NCBI RefSeq assembly: GCF_000002985.6
Contig: NC_003281.10
Span: forward strand, 4,464,001-4,528,000
Direction: 5' to 3'
Source: Caenorhabditis elegans
Taxonomy: Eukaryota > Nematoda > Chromadorea > Rhabditida > Rhabditidae
DNA: 64,000 bases
The notes beneath the pieces were generated by a model that was not told the DNA's origin, ran no database searches, and saw nothing but the letters and a program-made list of their open reading frames with translations. This document shows positions 1 through 11,946 of the stretch, in pieces; positions within the stretch are counted from its first letter, which is position 1; every line of letters starts with the position of its first letter. A program made the position numbers and the translations under genes.

Positions 1-105
1 AAGGCTTTTCAATATTTTTAGAATTTCAGCAAAAATAATCATATTGTTAAAACTCAACCCAATTTTTTTTAAAGCATTTTACTTTTTATAATAAAACACC
101 CTTAC

Positions 106-3100
106 TAAAAGCACCATGATGACAGAGATAAACGAATGAGAGCAACGCAAATGACCACATCGGACGATGAAGTGCTGCGTAGGATGCATTCATGATTTCA
201 AAGTTAGAAACCCAGGCATATGCTGAATATGGGAATGCTCCAACAAATGGAACAACTGCAAATGCAATGCATATGATTGCCAGCAATTTGTGCATACACT
301 GAAAGCTTGAACAATGTTTTAAAATGTTATAATTCATTGAAATTCAAAGCTAAAAATCTTTAAAACGAGTTTATGAAAATACGGAAATACAAGTATTGCA
401 CTTTGAAAAATTCTTCTAAATTTTATGTTGTCATTCAACCATTTTTTACTTTAATTAATTGACATTTAGGTTACTCTAATTTGTTTTAAATTGTTATATT
501 TCAAATTTCCAAATTTCAAGCCAACTTACATAAGAAAGCCCAGATTCCCGGAGCTCATCAGAAGCCGTAGCACATCCAATTCCAAAAATGAATCCCAAAC
601 AATAATTGCTACTTCTGGCAAATAATGAGAGCAACAACTGATCGAATACTGCATACACTTTTGTTAGTCTGCATTTAATTTTTTAAAAATTAGTACACAA
701 ATTAGTGAAGCTTACGGTACTGGCTCCAGAGTAAGCATGGGAGCTGGTGGAAGTTCTTGACTGTATGCTCTTACAAATGAGAATATGATTGAAGATCCAA
801 AAACTGTGTAGGCAAATAGCTGAAGTACGGTTGTTTAAAGAGCTTGATTTTAAAATCTGGGTACCTGAGTCAACAATGGATACTTGGAAGACAGAAAGAT
901 GACAAAAATGAGAATAGCATAATACTGTGCTTCCATGGAAATAACATATCCAATATCAACACAAGTGTCAGTGACATTGAACCAATTATTAATGAAAAGA
1001 ATATTCTTCCACCAACCAGACCCACAACGATTCACTGTATCAGTATGAATCCACATGGGACCCGATGAGACTCCAGGGAAGATTACATACATGAATAGGA
1101 CACACACGATGTATGCAGGCCAGAATCTGGGATTTTAAATGAATATTTTGGTTGGAAAATGTCAGGGAAACGTTGCTAGATGTAATTTTTATACATTTTC
1201 AAGCCTTAAAAAATTATGTCTAGGCTTAGGTTGTCTTTTTAAAATTTTATCTTGACATAACTTTTTTAAAAGCATTTTTCTGGCGAGTATGAGCTAGTCC
1301 CGGTAAAACGCCTAATAAAAACACATCAAAATTTTGGAACTACATTGTATGAAGTATTCCAAAAATATCAAACCTGAATAATCTCATGAGAATATAATCG
1401 AATGCAGAACGAAGAGTCAATATATTTCCAAACAACAAATATGTTGTGTAGAATGCTGAAAGTGCAAGAAGACCGTCGATTTGATACGAGTAATTATTGA
1501 CAATATGCATTGGAAATGATGATACTCCTTCGAATGCGAATGCCACGTTTTCTGGAAATATTCAATATCTGAGTACGGTAAAAGTTGCATGTAAGTAGGC
1601 AATACTTTTTTGTTCATAACAATTATATTTTACAGTTTCTAAATCAATCTACGCTTGGCTGGAATTTTTGCTTCGGTTTTTTTAAAAAGAAAATTTACGA
1701 TTTTTGAAAAAAAAAAGGTTGTTTGAGTTTCTATAATTATTTCAAATATATTGATTACTGAAATAATTGAAATCTCACCAATATAAGGAAGCATGAAATT
1801 GTATACCATTCCACTGACAATTGTGAAAAAGAGCAAAAACTCCAATCCGTGTACAACATGAAGATTCGGAGACTCTCTTCTCGTCGAAAACGTTCTTTTT
1901 GCATTATCAGGAATTGAGAAACATGAGAGAATGCTGTCATTTGAAGATGTTTGAAATGTGGCAACTGCCTGTGGAACAATCCAAACCATCAGGATTATTA
2001 ATAGCAAAACAGTGACAAATGACCAGCGATTTTGAGATTCGCATTCAACTTTCAGATTATACGGGAGATAGACTGCAATATTTATGGAATTGTTTTCAAA
2101 ATTAAGTTCAGCTTATAGTTAGTTTTTTCTTTTTGTTCGGGACAAAGAAATCATTCAACAAAAAAAGAACTTGACTAACTCGATGAAACCGTTGTCAAAT
2201 CAGCAACAGAACAAGCGGATGGGAAGCAGACACCAAGAATAATCGATAACGGATCAGTTTGAGGGCATCCTGATTCGACTCCAGCGTCTGGAACTTCCAT
2301 TTCAATACGACAATATTGACCGTCAAATGATCCATCGCTGTAAAAAAAGTTTCAAAAACGAACAAAAGTTTGATTTGGCTATGAAAGTCATAAATTCAAA
2401 ATACTTTTCGGAAATTCGCCAAACAAATTTCTTTAACTTTGAAAATAATTATAGGCATAATTTGGAAAATGTAAATTTTGTCGAGAGCTCGAAAAATTTT
2501 TGAAATTAAAACTTAAGGATTTCACTAACCTTGCAAGTGCGGCACAAAGTTCATAATCTCCGAGCCAATAGTAATTTCCATCAGTGATACCTGCAGCAGG
2601 TTTTCCCAGTGAATCAAACCCTGGAAATTATTTTAATTCAATATTTTTATATTATGAAAGTTTCATACACTTGAGTACCCATCCGTTATTAGCTTTTTGA
2701 TAAGCACATTTTGAGCATTGTTCTTGCTCACTCAACGATTTATTGGCAATTGATTGACATCCTCCGAAGGTGTCTGAAACTCATAGGAATGTAAATAGAC
2801 ATTCGATTTATCTCGAAGCAAAAGAAACAGAGATGTTTCCTAAAAAGTCAAAAAAATCCTGCCTCATCCCCGCCTGCCTACGAGCCTGCCTGCCTCCTAT
2901 TAAATTATATAATACCGAACAAATTTTAACAGCGCCTGTCTGTCTACCTACAAAATGGCTTACTTGTGCCTACAAACATGCCCAATGCCAATGTACATAT
3001 TATTTCAGGTAGGCTTGAAGACGTGCCTGCCTGCCTAAAATTTCTGTTAGATTACTAACCACTCCGTTATCCACAGATTTCAAAAGCTTATTGGAAAATC

Positions 3101-3375
3101 TTTGGATACAAAAAAAAACCCTTTTTTACCCTACCTGTCCATCTATCCGCTGAGCAGAAAATTTTTTCAAATTGCTTTTTACACGAATCCATCACTGGTA
3201 ATTCCTTCGAAGCATTGCAAAACTTTGGCATTTTCTCCAAATCCAAATTCTTTCCACCTAGTTTTGGAAGCTTGTACTGATCCAATGGTCTTGGTCGTGG
3301 CGGAGTACGAAAATGGCACAATGTGCAAGAAAGAGCCAGTTGGCACAGTGCCAAGGTGATGAGGAACGTCCTCAT
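106..3375 (-). CDS. ndg-4: NRF-6/NDG-4 family multipass membrane protein (partial, 3' end beyond the window)
   Basis: Ten exons join in phase: 3375-3135, 2773-2669, 2620-2530, 2337-2180, 2072-1779, 1551-1374, 1126-865, 819-716, 668-530 and 298-106. They give about 588 residues before the gene leaves the left edge. The start ATG follows a TTTTCAG acceptor at 3378, suggesting trans-splicing. The N-terminus (MRTFLITLALCQLALS) is a signal peptide. Next comes a Cys-rich lumenal NRF domain with the WFDSLGKPAAGITDGNYYWLG signature, then repeated hydrophobic segments and an acyltransferase-3-like stretch (exon 6, SYQIDGLLALSAFYTTYLLFG). Known of the family: nrf-6 and ndg-4 mutants resist fluoxetine or nordihydroguaiaretic acid and lay pale eggs, implying a role in yolk or lipid transport. 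The family call is firm. The choice of ndg-4 among paralogues rests on gene neighbourhood and memory. The last donor could instead lie at 100. Confidence 0.85.
2862..3040. repeat. GCCTGCCTACC-type tract in ndg-4 intron 1
   Basis: This part of the first ndg-4 intron has many imperfect units of CCTGCCT/GCCTACC/GTCTGTCTACC in one orientation and a short AGGTAGGC inversion near 3007. The same low-complexity vocabulary recurs elsewhere in the window (22.4, 22.8, 45.8-46.2, 49.5, 49.8 and 51.0 kb). Confidence 0.7.
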
Positions 3376-3377
3376 CT

Positions 3378-5149
3378 CTGAAAAACACAAAAAAATCTAT
3401 TGAAAAGAATTAAAGAAAATGTTTCAATTAAAATGGCAACCACTTGACACTTTCACTTGTGAATGTGTTTCAGTGTTCCCAATAAAAATGAGAGAAAAAA
3501 AGACGGAGAAATGACAAATTTGATAAGAATCTCTGTTCTTTTTTATTTTCTTTTTTTCGATTAATGATTAGTGTTCGGAAATTGCACGTCGTTTGTTCAT
3601 TAGCGGTAGAGGCGACACAGGGCGCCTCTTCCAGCCCTCTTAGCGCCCTTATGTGGAATTTCTAATGAAAATAGTTTTCAAATGAGAAATTTGAAGATTT
3701 TAATAGGCAAAGAATAGATTTTAATCAAAAATAATTTTAGATATACACCTAGAACTCCTAGGAAATCTTCGAAATTTCTAAAACAACGAAATTCAAATAC
3801 TAGACTATAATTTGTTTTATAATGTGTGAAATTGAAGGCAACGTTGTTCTTGTTCTTGAATGAGAAGAAAGTTTATTGACTGATATAATTTGATAAGAAT
3901 TTGATTGGCATTCAAGTGATTTTTTTCAAAATAATGGAGAGGAATAAGACAGATTTGCAAAGTGGAATTTTTGGAGAAAAAGGTTCAGATCGTTGTAATA
4001 TAATATACAGTAGCCGGTCTCGACACGATCGAAAGTTGTAAAGAAGAGTGTGCGCTTTCAAGAAAGATTTCAAACTTTTGTTGCTGCGGGATATTTATAG
4101 TTTTTTCATAGTTTTTTGATAAAAAATAATTTTAATTGATTTATTCATTTAAAACTTGAATAGGACAAAAACACGCGTATTTCAATTCAAAAAAAATCGT
4201 GAAACAACTATGAAAAATCGAAAAAAAAATTCTGCAGCAATAAGAGTTTAAAATTACAGTAGTCTTTAAAGGCGCATGCCTTTTTGTAACCGTATTTTTG
4301 GTACGCTTGGGGGTCATAAATGCAGAGTGTGTAATTGTGATAAATCAATCAAAAACTGAAAAACAATTTCCAAAACATTGTTATGAATCATTCTTTTTTT
4401 TTCAGCGAAAAAAAATCAATGTTTCCTTTCTCAGTCCTAGAACAGCTTGACATTCATTGATTAAAAATTATATAAAAAAGCGAAAATCGTCTGTAAAAGT
4501 GTCATTCTGCACATTGCGCCGAATTAGAATAGAATGATAGTGTATAACATTCAAATGTCTAACTGTATGCGTATCCGAATCTCTGCCACAATTGTTATCA
4601 TTACAGATTGTGACAGTGTTAAAGTGCATGAAACGATAATTTGGAGACAAATTGAATAGGAACTTGAGGGATTAAAAGTTAAAGAAGTTAACTTTTTGCA
4701 GAAGGAAGAAATCAATAAAAAAGCAAAATGACAAAATATTTGTTTCGGGAACAGTTCTTTCCTCTTTTACCATACCAAATGAGGGAACAAGAGGTCATTC
4801 ATGACCAAGTCACTGTTTTTAACTGATGAGACGCAGACATTTACATCCTCCGTGTTAATGGGATTGCCAATTGACCTATCGCAATAATTAGTACATGTGT
4901 TAACTCTTCTTTCGGTGATATTTATGTGATAATGAAAGAACTCCGCCACTTTTCAATTTAATTCTCTCAATGTGGCATAGAAACAGAAAAATATTAAACT
5001 CAATTTTTTTTAAAGAATTCACGTAAAACAATTTTTTAAAACATTCACGTTTACGGTAAAAAGTTGTATTTAAAAACAATCGATTTCACTTTTTCTGTCA
5101 TTCCCAAGTTTGTTCGGATAATCGATAAACCAGATCATCAAAGCATATC
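3378..5149. promoter_or_regulatory. Shared intergenic region between ndg-4 (-) and the AN1 gene (+)
   Basis: This is 1.77 kb between two divergent start codons. No coding exon is convincing. TGATAAG, a GATA-factor core, occurs at 3521-3527 and 3891-3897, both in an ATTTGATAAGAAT context. At 4010-4075 and 4250-4300 there are CAGTAG/TTTAAAGGCGCATGCC-like pieces resembling arms of dispersed inverted-repeat elements. The rest is AT-rich with nothing I can assign. Confidence 0.45.
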
Positions 5150-6728
5150 ATGGATCCATCAAGTGAAAACAATTCGCCAATGGTATCTCCAAACGATGAT
5201 AAAATTGTGAAAATTACTGTAAGCAGTGTGATGCAAGGAGTTAAACAGGTATGTATTCGCGAAATTTGAGTGAAAAGAATCAGCTCTTTTTATAGATTGT
5301 GGTGGAAATGAAAGATAAAGAAACAGTTAGCATTCTCAAAAATCGAATTGAACAAGAAACCGAGGTTTTGACCAATCGACAGGTTTTGCTTTTCAAAGGA
5401 ATGGAGCTCAAGGATAATAACAAAACAATGACTGATTGTGGAATTAATTCTGATGCAAAAATCACGATGAATGTTAAAATGAGCACAGGAATTGTTACGT
5501 AAGTGAACCCAAAAAAGGACACAAAAAATGCTGATAATAATGTCTGAATTTCAGCAATCCTACTACAACTGACATTTTACTCATGATGCCACCAATTTTC
5601 CCAACTAACCAAGACCAACTGAGAAAGGAGATCAAAGGAATGCATACGGTACATCGTAAACCAAAGAAGATGAGTGGCATAGATGCAAATGCAAGTCTTT
5701 GGACACCGGAGAAGCAAATGGAAAATGAGTTCACTAGAAATCGAATGAAAACTTTGCTTCGCCGTAAGAAACACGCACCAATCTTGTCTGGAACACCGGT
5801 TGATTCTGAAATCGGATCTGCGCAAACGTGAGTTTTTGGAATGTTTCTCTGAAATACCGTGAAACGCTTGAATATTCAAAAAGCAGTTTTATACAAAGTA
5901 ATTCCAGATTCTCGCCGGTTGCAACTCCTCCCGGAGAGTTGTCTTCGCCGTCTACAGTTTCATCTCATGTCAGCTCTGGAAGTGAACCGGAAAGTGATGC
6001 CGAGGTTGTTACCGAAAAAGAACTCAAGGTAATATGCCAGTTAAGCAGCAGACATTTGGCGGCATTATCCAGAAGGTGTGCGCCTTTAACATGTACAGTA
6101 ACCCGCTCAAGTTATTTTACTATTTTCAAACACTCAAATGTGTGAAAGTATTTTTTAAATTTTCGGGAGGACTAATCAAGTTAGAAATTGCATATTTTCC
6201 CAAAAATAACGAGGAGTGGGTTACTGTACTTTTTAAAGACGCGCACTTATTTTTTTCTGCTTCGATTAAAAATTTCTGAAAAGTTTATTAGTGGCAAGAG
6301 TTTTGCGTGAAAAATATGAAATCTACGAAGATTTATTTTATTATATTACAGCTCTTCTTCGATCCACCTGAAACAATTGAGGAACACAAACAATGCCGCC
6401 GTTCGATGGTTCTTGCTCCGAGCAGCGAAGAAGAATTGCTTGAGAACTTGAAAAAATTCGAAGCGGAGAGAAAGACCAAGTGTAATGTAAGTGTTTCTAT
6501 TGTATTTGAAATCAAAATAAAATCAAATTTCAGACTTGTTTCAAGAAGCTCTCCGCAGCTCAACAGACCATGCATTGCAAGTGTCTTAGAATCTTCTGTG
6601 ATCGTCATCGTCATCCAAAGAATCATACATGTGTGATTGACTACAAGCAGGATGGACGGAACAAATTGAAGAAGAATAACTCGAAAGTTGGAGATGGCGG
6701 ATGGAGAAAAGCCAAGTTTGAATCATAG
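5150..6728 (+). CDS. Ubiquitin-like domain plus AN1-type zinc finger protein (ZFAND4-like)
   Basis: Six exons join in phase: 5150-5248, 5296-5498, 5555-5827, 5908-6028, 6352-6486 and 6534-6728. The protein has 341 residues. Residues ~20-95 form a ubiquitin-like fold (conserved core TVSILKNRIEQET and QVLLFKGMELKDNNKTMTDC). A Ser/Pro-rich middle follows. At the C-terminus the AN1 finger uses C276, C279, C292, C294, C299, H302, H308 and C310, followed by a basic tail. The N-terminal UBL plus C-terminal AN1 layout is that of ZFAND4/ANUBL1. AN1 proteins commonly bind ubiquitin, p97/Cdc48 or the proteasome, but no function is shown here. I believe this is the gene called F56F3.4. The finger is split between exons 5 and 6. 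Intron 4 carries an inverted-repeat element. Confidence 0.88.
6071..6250. repeat. Inverted-repeat (MITE-like) element in AN1-gene intron 4
   Basis: The left arm at ~6073-6105 reads GGTGTGCGCCTTTAACATG then TACAGTAACCC. The right arm at ~6217-6247 is its imperfect reverse complement (GGGTTACTGTACTTTTTAAAG then ACGCGCAC). The loop is about 110 bp. The terminal word TACAGTAACCC with TTTAAAGGCGCA recurs in other nematode repeat elements. It explains the open frames that cross this intron. Confidence 0.75.
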
Positions 6729-6885
6729 GAAAAGAAGAATTAGGAATTAGAAGAACTCGGTTTTTACAAAATGAAAGAAATATGATTTTGAATGAATTAG
6801 TTTACTCGATTTTAAACATGAATCAATTCCACTAAAGACTTTATCTTGAAAATAACATTTGAATCATGGTTTCAGCAAAAACTTT

Positions 6886-6958
6886 CGACCACGGCAGGAC
6901 TCGAACCTGCAATCCCCAGATTCGAAGTCTGGTGCCTTATCCATTAGGCCACGCGGCC
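6886..6958 (-). tRNA. tRNA-Arg (anticodon TCG)
   Basis: The reverse strand folds as a complete 73-nt tRNA. The acceptor stem pairs GGCCGCG with CGTGGTC (two G-U wobbles), followed by discriminator G. The D arm starts TGGCCTAATGG (A box). The anticodon stem-loop is CCAGA-CTTCGAA-TCTGG with TCG at the anticodon, reading CGA. The T arm contains GGTTCGAGTCC (B box). No intron and no encoded CCA. A T-run just downstream on the minus strand (6877-6881) suits a Pol III terminator. It lies 158 bp past the AN1-gene stop, on the opposite strand. Confidence 0.95.
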
Positions 6959-8434
6959 ACGAGAGCAGCACACCTCGAAAGGATATCAAATAGCAGGCAC
7001 CACACTCCAACAGTCAACGCTCTCTCGGTGTTGTCTCTTAATGGTTAAGCAATTCGGCGTCTTGTAAATTTATAACTTATTTCTGGAATTTTTTATAAAC
7101 TAGACTCCGAGATTCCTTGCATCAAATGCGACTCTTGGTTCTGGCACGACAGAAACTTTTCAACTACCGTACCTGTGAATACGGTAGGCTTATTAGTTTT
7201 TGCAACTTTCACAGGTTTTTCTTTCTTTTCTTGAAATAGTTTTAAATTCAAAAATATTTAACAACTAGGAAACGAAGAAACATCAATTATATTTAAATAG
7301 AAACCTAGACATATGTATTCAAACCCAGAATTCGGAAAAGGTTTAGTCGAGTCTTGCTAGTTCACTTTCCTTCTGTATTCGCCATGTATTGCAAAACCAA
7401 AAATTTAAAATCTTCTTCAATTATTCATTTTATCCAAATCCAAATCCATCTTATAGAACACATCACCTCTCATTTCTAAAATAAAAACGAAAAATGTGTC
7501 TACAAAAAACTGTTTGGAATGGTGAACTGCTTATGAAAAACGTGGCACAACATGGGAGGTGCACAAAAGGAGACAAAAAATAATGAGAACAAGAGTGGAC
7601 GAGATCCAACAAAATGTGGACACCAAACTTGTACAAGTACAAAAACGTTTTAGGGACAATCTGATGTAAAATTGAGTGGGAGATGGAATTGAAAATGAGT
7701 GTACCCTTATAAAACTTTTCGCATTTTCGAGAGATCCTCTACGCATCCGACGGGATGCAAGAAATTCTCTACGAAGGTGTTTATACAAACTTTCCGAAGG
7801 GATTTGGGTAGATGTGAGGGGAAGAACAAGTGAAAAACCAGCTTACAAGAAAAGGGGAGGAAGAGAGAACAGTGTGTTCTAAAAGGCGGTAGGTTGGGGG
7901 AAAAGAAGTGAAATCATTGAGAATGGAGTTCTGATGAACTAAAAATGCAAATCATTCTGAATTCACTGAAGTTCGCTTTACAATCTATCGAGGTTCACTC
8001 GAGCAGCGGGGACCAATATATAAACACGTCGAAGATGCGTCAATATAACAAAACTTGGAACATAATTAGAAAAGTAAAAATTAAAAAAAAGGAAACAAAC
8101 TTATTATGGGGCATTACGGAAACTATCAAGGGATCACCAACAAAGGTTGTGGGGGGACACCCCGCTGTTTTTTTCGATTTCAGTGAAATGCCGAACAACA
8201 AAAAACCGAAGAAAATAGCGACGGTAAAGCGAAATTTTGATGGGACACGAGGGAGAAAAGGACCAGAAAGAGATGGGATTATATGAACAAGAGAGAAGAA
8301 AAAAATAATACGAATACATGACTATGTGTACCCGCTTGGTGGATGGTAAGCGATAAACATGGTTGAATATATGTGAAGGTAGGAAAAACAAAAAAAAAGT
8401 TGCTATTATGAACTAGGGAATTAAACCCATATTT
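6959..8434. other. Intergenic region downstream of ifet-1
   Basis: About 1.5 kb between the tRNA and the ifet-1 stop codon, presumably including the ifet-1 3' UTR at its right end. Open frames here are short, purine- or pyrimidine-biased and lack splice support. I see no RNA gene or repeat that I can name. Confidence 0.4.
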
Positions 8435-11143
8435 CTACTTTGGAACAGCTGTTAACTGTTTCTCGAGATCTTCCAGAGACATTGGACGGACCGACGATGG
8501 AATTCGATCTCCGGACCCTGAAAAAGTTAAATTAGCAAAAAATTAGAAAATTTTAGCACGAACCAGTGAATTGAGATCCCTGAACTCCAACCGATGCCAG
8601 CAGCTTCTCAAGCGGAGTTTGAATTGGCCCGACCTGCAAATTGGATATACTAATAGGCAAACGTTTCGATTTAAGCACCTGTGACAGCTCGGATGGAACC
8701 ACAGGTTGGTGTTGTTGCTGATTATGACTGGGTCCCTGTCTCTCTTGCATGTTAGCCATCTAAAATTGAAAATATAATTTTGTATTGATTTAAAAAACGA
8801 GTACCTGGGCTTGCTGTTGTTGCATTTGAGCTATCTTTGCCATCAACATGTGCTGTTGTTGAGCACGGGACATCATCATCTTGAGGTGCTGCATTTGAGC
8901 TTGCTGGTGTTGAGCCATCAGCATTTGAACATTTGGTGGAAGTTGCTGCTGTGGATGTTGCTGTTGTCCGTTAACAACGCCGTTTCCGCGTGCCCATCCG
9001 ACTCCAGAATTCATTGCCTGCACCATATTGGCATAGTTCTGCTGCATGTGCAATTTCTTCAGTTGGTTCATGGCATCAGATTGATTATGAGCGTCGGAAG
9101 TCTCTTGGTTGCTCTCTGGCGGGCTCTGACTCGTCTTTTCTTTCTTCTGATCAGCATTTGAGGAGCTCTTCTGCAATTGCCGCTGCACAGACGCAGGTAT
9201 CATAGCAGGAGTGCGACCTTTGTGTTGATGATGCTGTTGTTGTTGCTGATGCTGCTGGATGTTCTGATGCTGTTGTTGAAGACTAACGAAAGTGAGAGTC
9301 TGAGACTGTAGGAAAGCCTTGTTACGCATGGATGCCATACGAAGTTGCTCATCTGAAAAATAATTCAATCATGAAATGTATTCAAAAATGCTTAACATAC
9401 GAAGCTGTGGTGGAAGCTGCTGCCCATTGTTTGCACGAATTGCAGCATTGACTGCTTCTTGAAGTTGATTCTCGACATAGGCATTCAAAATCACTGGATT
9501 CTGTGCGAAGCTTGCAAGAAGGCTTGGATCTGCGATAATTTGCATTCCAGGATGAACCATAGGGTGATGCAAATGTTGTTGATGCTGTGGACCTCCATTT
9601 GGTGGTGTTGGTTGTCTATGATGATGTATGTGCTGACCAGACTCTGCTTGCTGTTTGGCGAATTTTTGCAGATGTTGCAGAAGTTGTGCTTGTTGTGATG
9701 GATCTTGCAATGGACTGACTTTTGAAGGTTCCTTTGACTCCATGCCTTTCTCCAAATCTTCCAACCGCATTCCTCCTTTTATATCACCAGCTCCAGAAGA
9801 TGAAGCGTTGTTATCACCACCACTATGACCGAAAAGTCTTGCAAGCATTGGATTAGCCACGTTTTCATCGTTTCCGCCTCCAACTGACGAAAGCATAGCG
9901 TCCAATTCAGGGGACTTGTTCTTCTTTGCGAAGAACCGACTGAGACGACTAGTTCCTCCAGCAGTTTCCTCACTCTTGTGCGCCCAAGCCATATCGTCGC
10001 CATCGATCTTTCTTGATGTTTTTTGAATGTCAAGACATCCCAGAAGAGCCGCGAGTTCCTGATCCGTAGCCGGAAGAGCTCCTCCTCCCGAAGAAGAATA
10101 AGCAATTGCTGGATCGTCAATAGGTTCAGAAGTCTTGAGACCAGTTGATGACGGACGGGATCCAACGCACTCCACTGGCTCCGGAGCTTTCACAGCTTCT
10201 TTCTCCTTCTTTTCCTTTGGATTCTTTTTGTTCTTCACTTCTGAAAAGAATAACATTATAAAATAAATAGGAGACATTAGGAATACTTTTTGGTTCATCA
10301 AATCCGCGCAACTCAATCATATCGTCCATTGTAGTGGGACCGTCAGCCCATTCTGGCAGCTTCTCACTTCCGCTCAAGCTCGTAAGGCGTTCCTCTCTGA
10401 ATTAGAAATATCAGCATTATTTTTAGCTACTACTCAATACTAACCTCCGTGGTGCGAATTTTGCCCCTCGTGTCGTATCCTTTTTCCATTCGGCTCCACG
10501 AGTACCACGTTCAAGCTGGTTACCTTTCTGCTGAAAAATGTTTGGTAAAACATGAAACATTATATTTTGAAACTGCGTACGAAGGATGGTTTGAAGTCAT
10601 TTCCTCTCGAAGCAAATTTATCGGCACCACCGGTACTTCCGTTTCTCCAGTTCTTTCCATGCCCTCCCAATCTTTCGTACTCTCCTGAAAAATAAAGTTT
10701 ATGATCAAACTCGTATTTCCAAGCTGATTACCGTCACGTCCTTTGTCGTCTGTTGGTGCTTTGCAGCCACTGCTAAATGCTCTCCGTTGTGGAGACAAAC
10801 CCGTATTTTCATCAGCGCCAGCGCATAACGAATCAATTTTTTTCGACATCGGACGATTTTTAATTCCTTCGATTTCCCAACGGTGTTCAAGCCATTTCAA
10901 AGGAGAAAACTTACCATCTTCGCTGAAATTGTATTTTATGCAATTATATTTTGCGTACTGTACCACTAACCCATTGAAATCTTCTGAGAGGTTTTCAGGC
11001 CTCGTCATGCTTGCTTTGGTAGTTCTCAGTTCCATCATTCGTTCTCTGGTGTACGCTTTGAACGGTACCGTCGGAAGTGTGCCCCCTCCGAGAAGGGTTG
11101 AGACCATTGGGTGTAGGCCTTCGTCGTCTAGATGACTAGTCAT
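8435..11143 (-). CDS. ifet-1: eIF4E-transporter homologue, translational repressor IFET-1
   Basis: Nine exons join in phase: 11143-10971, 10922-10732, 10684-10581, 10530-10445, 10396-10287, 10240-9401, 9352-8805, 8759-8564 and 8517-8435. The protein has 776 residues. A 45-nt stretch at about 8683-8639 looks intron-like (GTGC...TTGCAG) and is in frame; if spliced, the protein is 761. A TTTTTCAG acceptor lies 8 bases before the ATG. The N-terminus carries the 4E-binding motif YTRERMMELR (Y31) and further 4E-T-like blocks (FSPLKWLEHRW, LSPQRRAFSSGC). The middle and C-terminal part is Gln/His-rich. The last exon has MSLEDLEKQL, a conserved 4E-T C-terminal motif. Family knowledge: 4E-T proteins repress translation with eIF4E, CGH-1/DDX6 and CAR-1/LSM14 in P bodies and germ granules. 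Intron 1 is only 48 nt and in frame. Confidence 0.93.
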
Positions 11144-11946
11144 ATTTACACTGAAAAATCGAATGTCTATGATTAGTTATTCAACAATTAGCATTAAAAT
11201 CCATCGCAGTCAGAAAAGAAGAGAATGCCAGCTGCGCAAGAACAACGTATCGCAATCGAGTTTATATCGATTTTTTGTTATGTCTAACTAAAAAAACGAA
11301 GCATAGCGATTTACCGCGCAGAAACTTATTTTGGCGACCAAAATTGATAAGAAGCAACTGAAAACCCATTAGAGCTGGAAAATACATAAAAGTTCTGGCG
11401 CTGCGCACATCTTCAAAAATTTAGCGCCAAAATTTGAATGGATTTGGTTTTGGCCTATTAATTTCCGATTAACGAGAGGTATGACAACTATTATAGCTGA
11501 AATGGCAGCTGAAAATGAGACGAATTGCATGCTTTAATTTTATTTTCGCATAATCTGGAAAGACGTCTGAAATAAGCGTAAGAACGAATGAAAACGGGTC
11601 TGTTTGAGAGAAGATGTCTCTCACGCGCTGTGACTACGGTAATACGCATTGTGGAGCGTCATGCGGAGTGTATGGCATACACTTGCGACGCAACTCGAGA
11701 ATTGCAAATTTTAGGACTTTTCCGTGCCTTCTTTTTCCGTTTCCCTCCTATTTTTTCAGCAATTTTTGAAAAAAAATCAATTTTTCAAACAGTTATCCGT
11801 TTATTCAAGTGTTTATTAATATCTTATTGCAAACTCATGTGTCGAGTGGAAAATTCCGTCGAATTTTTAGCTTATACTCTCAATTTGTACTGTTAAATTA
11901 TGTATTCCTATTTTCAGACACAGCTTGGCATCAATCCGCTTCAATC
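11144..11946. promoter_or_regulatory. Divergent ifet-1 / rps-1 promoter region
   Basis: 803 bp separate the two start codons. A trans-splice-type acceptor TTTTCAG ends at 11918, 28 bases before the rps-1 ATG. An imperfect stem-loop centred on AGTGTATGGCATACACT lies at 11656-11691. Pyrimidine-rich sequence (CTTCTTTTTCCGTTTCCCTCC) lies near 11730-11750. No coding exon is convincing. Confidence 0.5.

Noticed and set aside
8811..9698. Plus-strand frames rich in Leu over ifet-1
   Set aside because: Antisense shadows of the CAG/CAA-rich Gln region.
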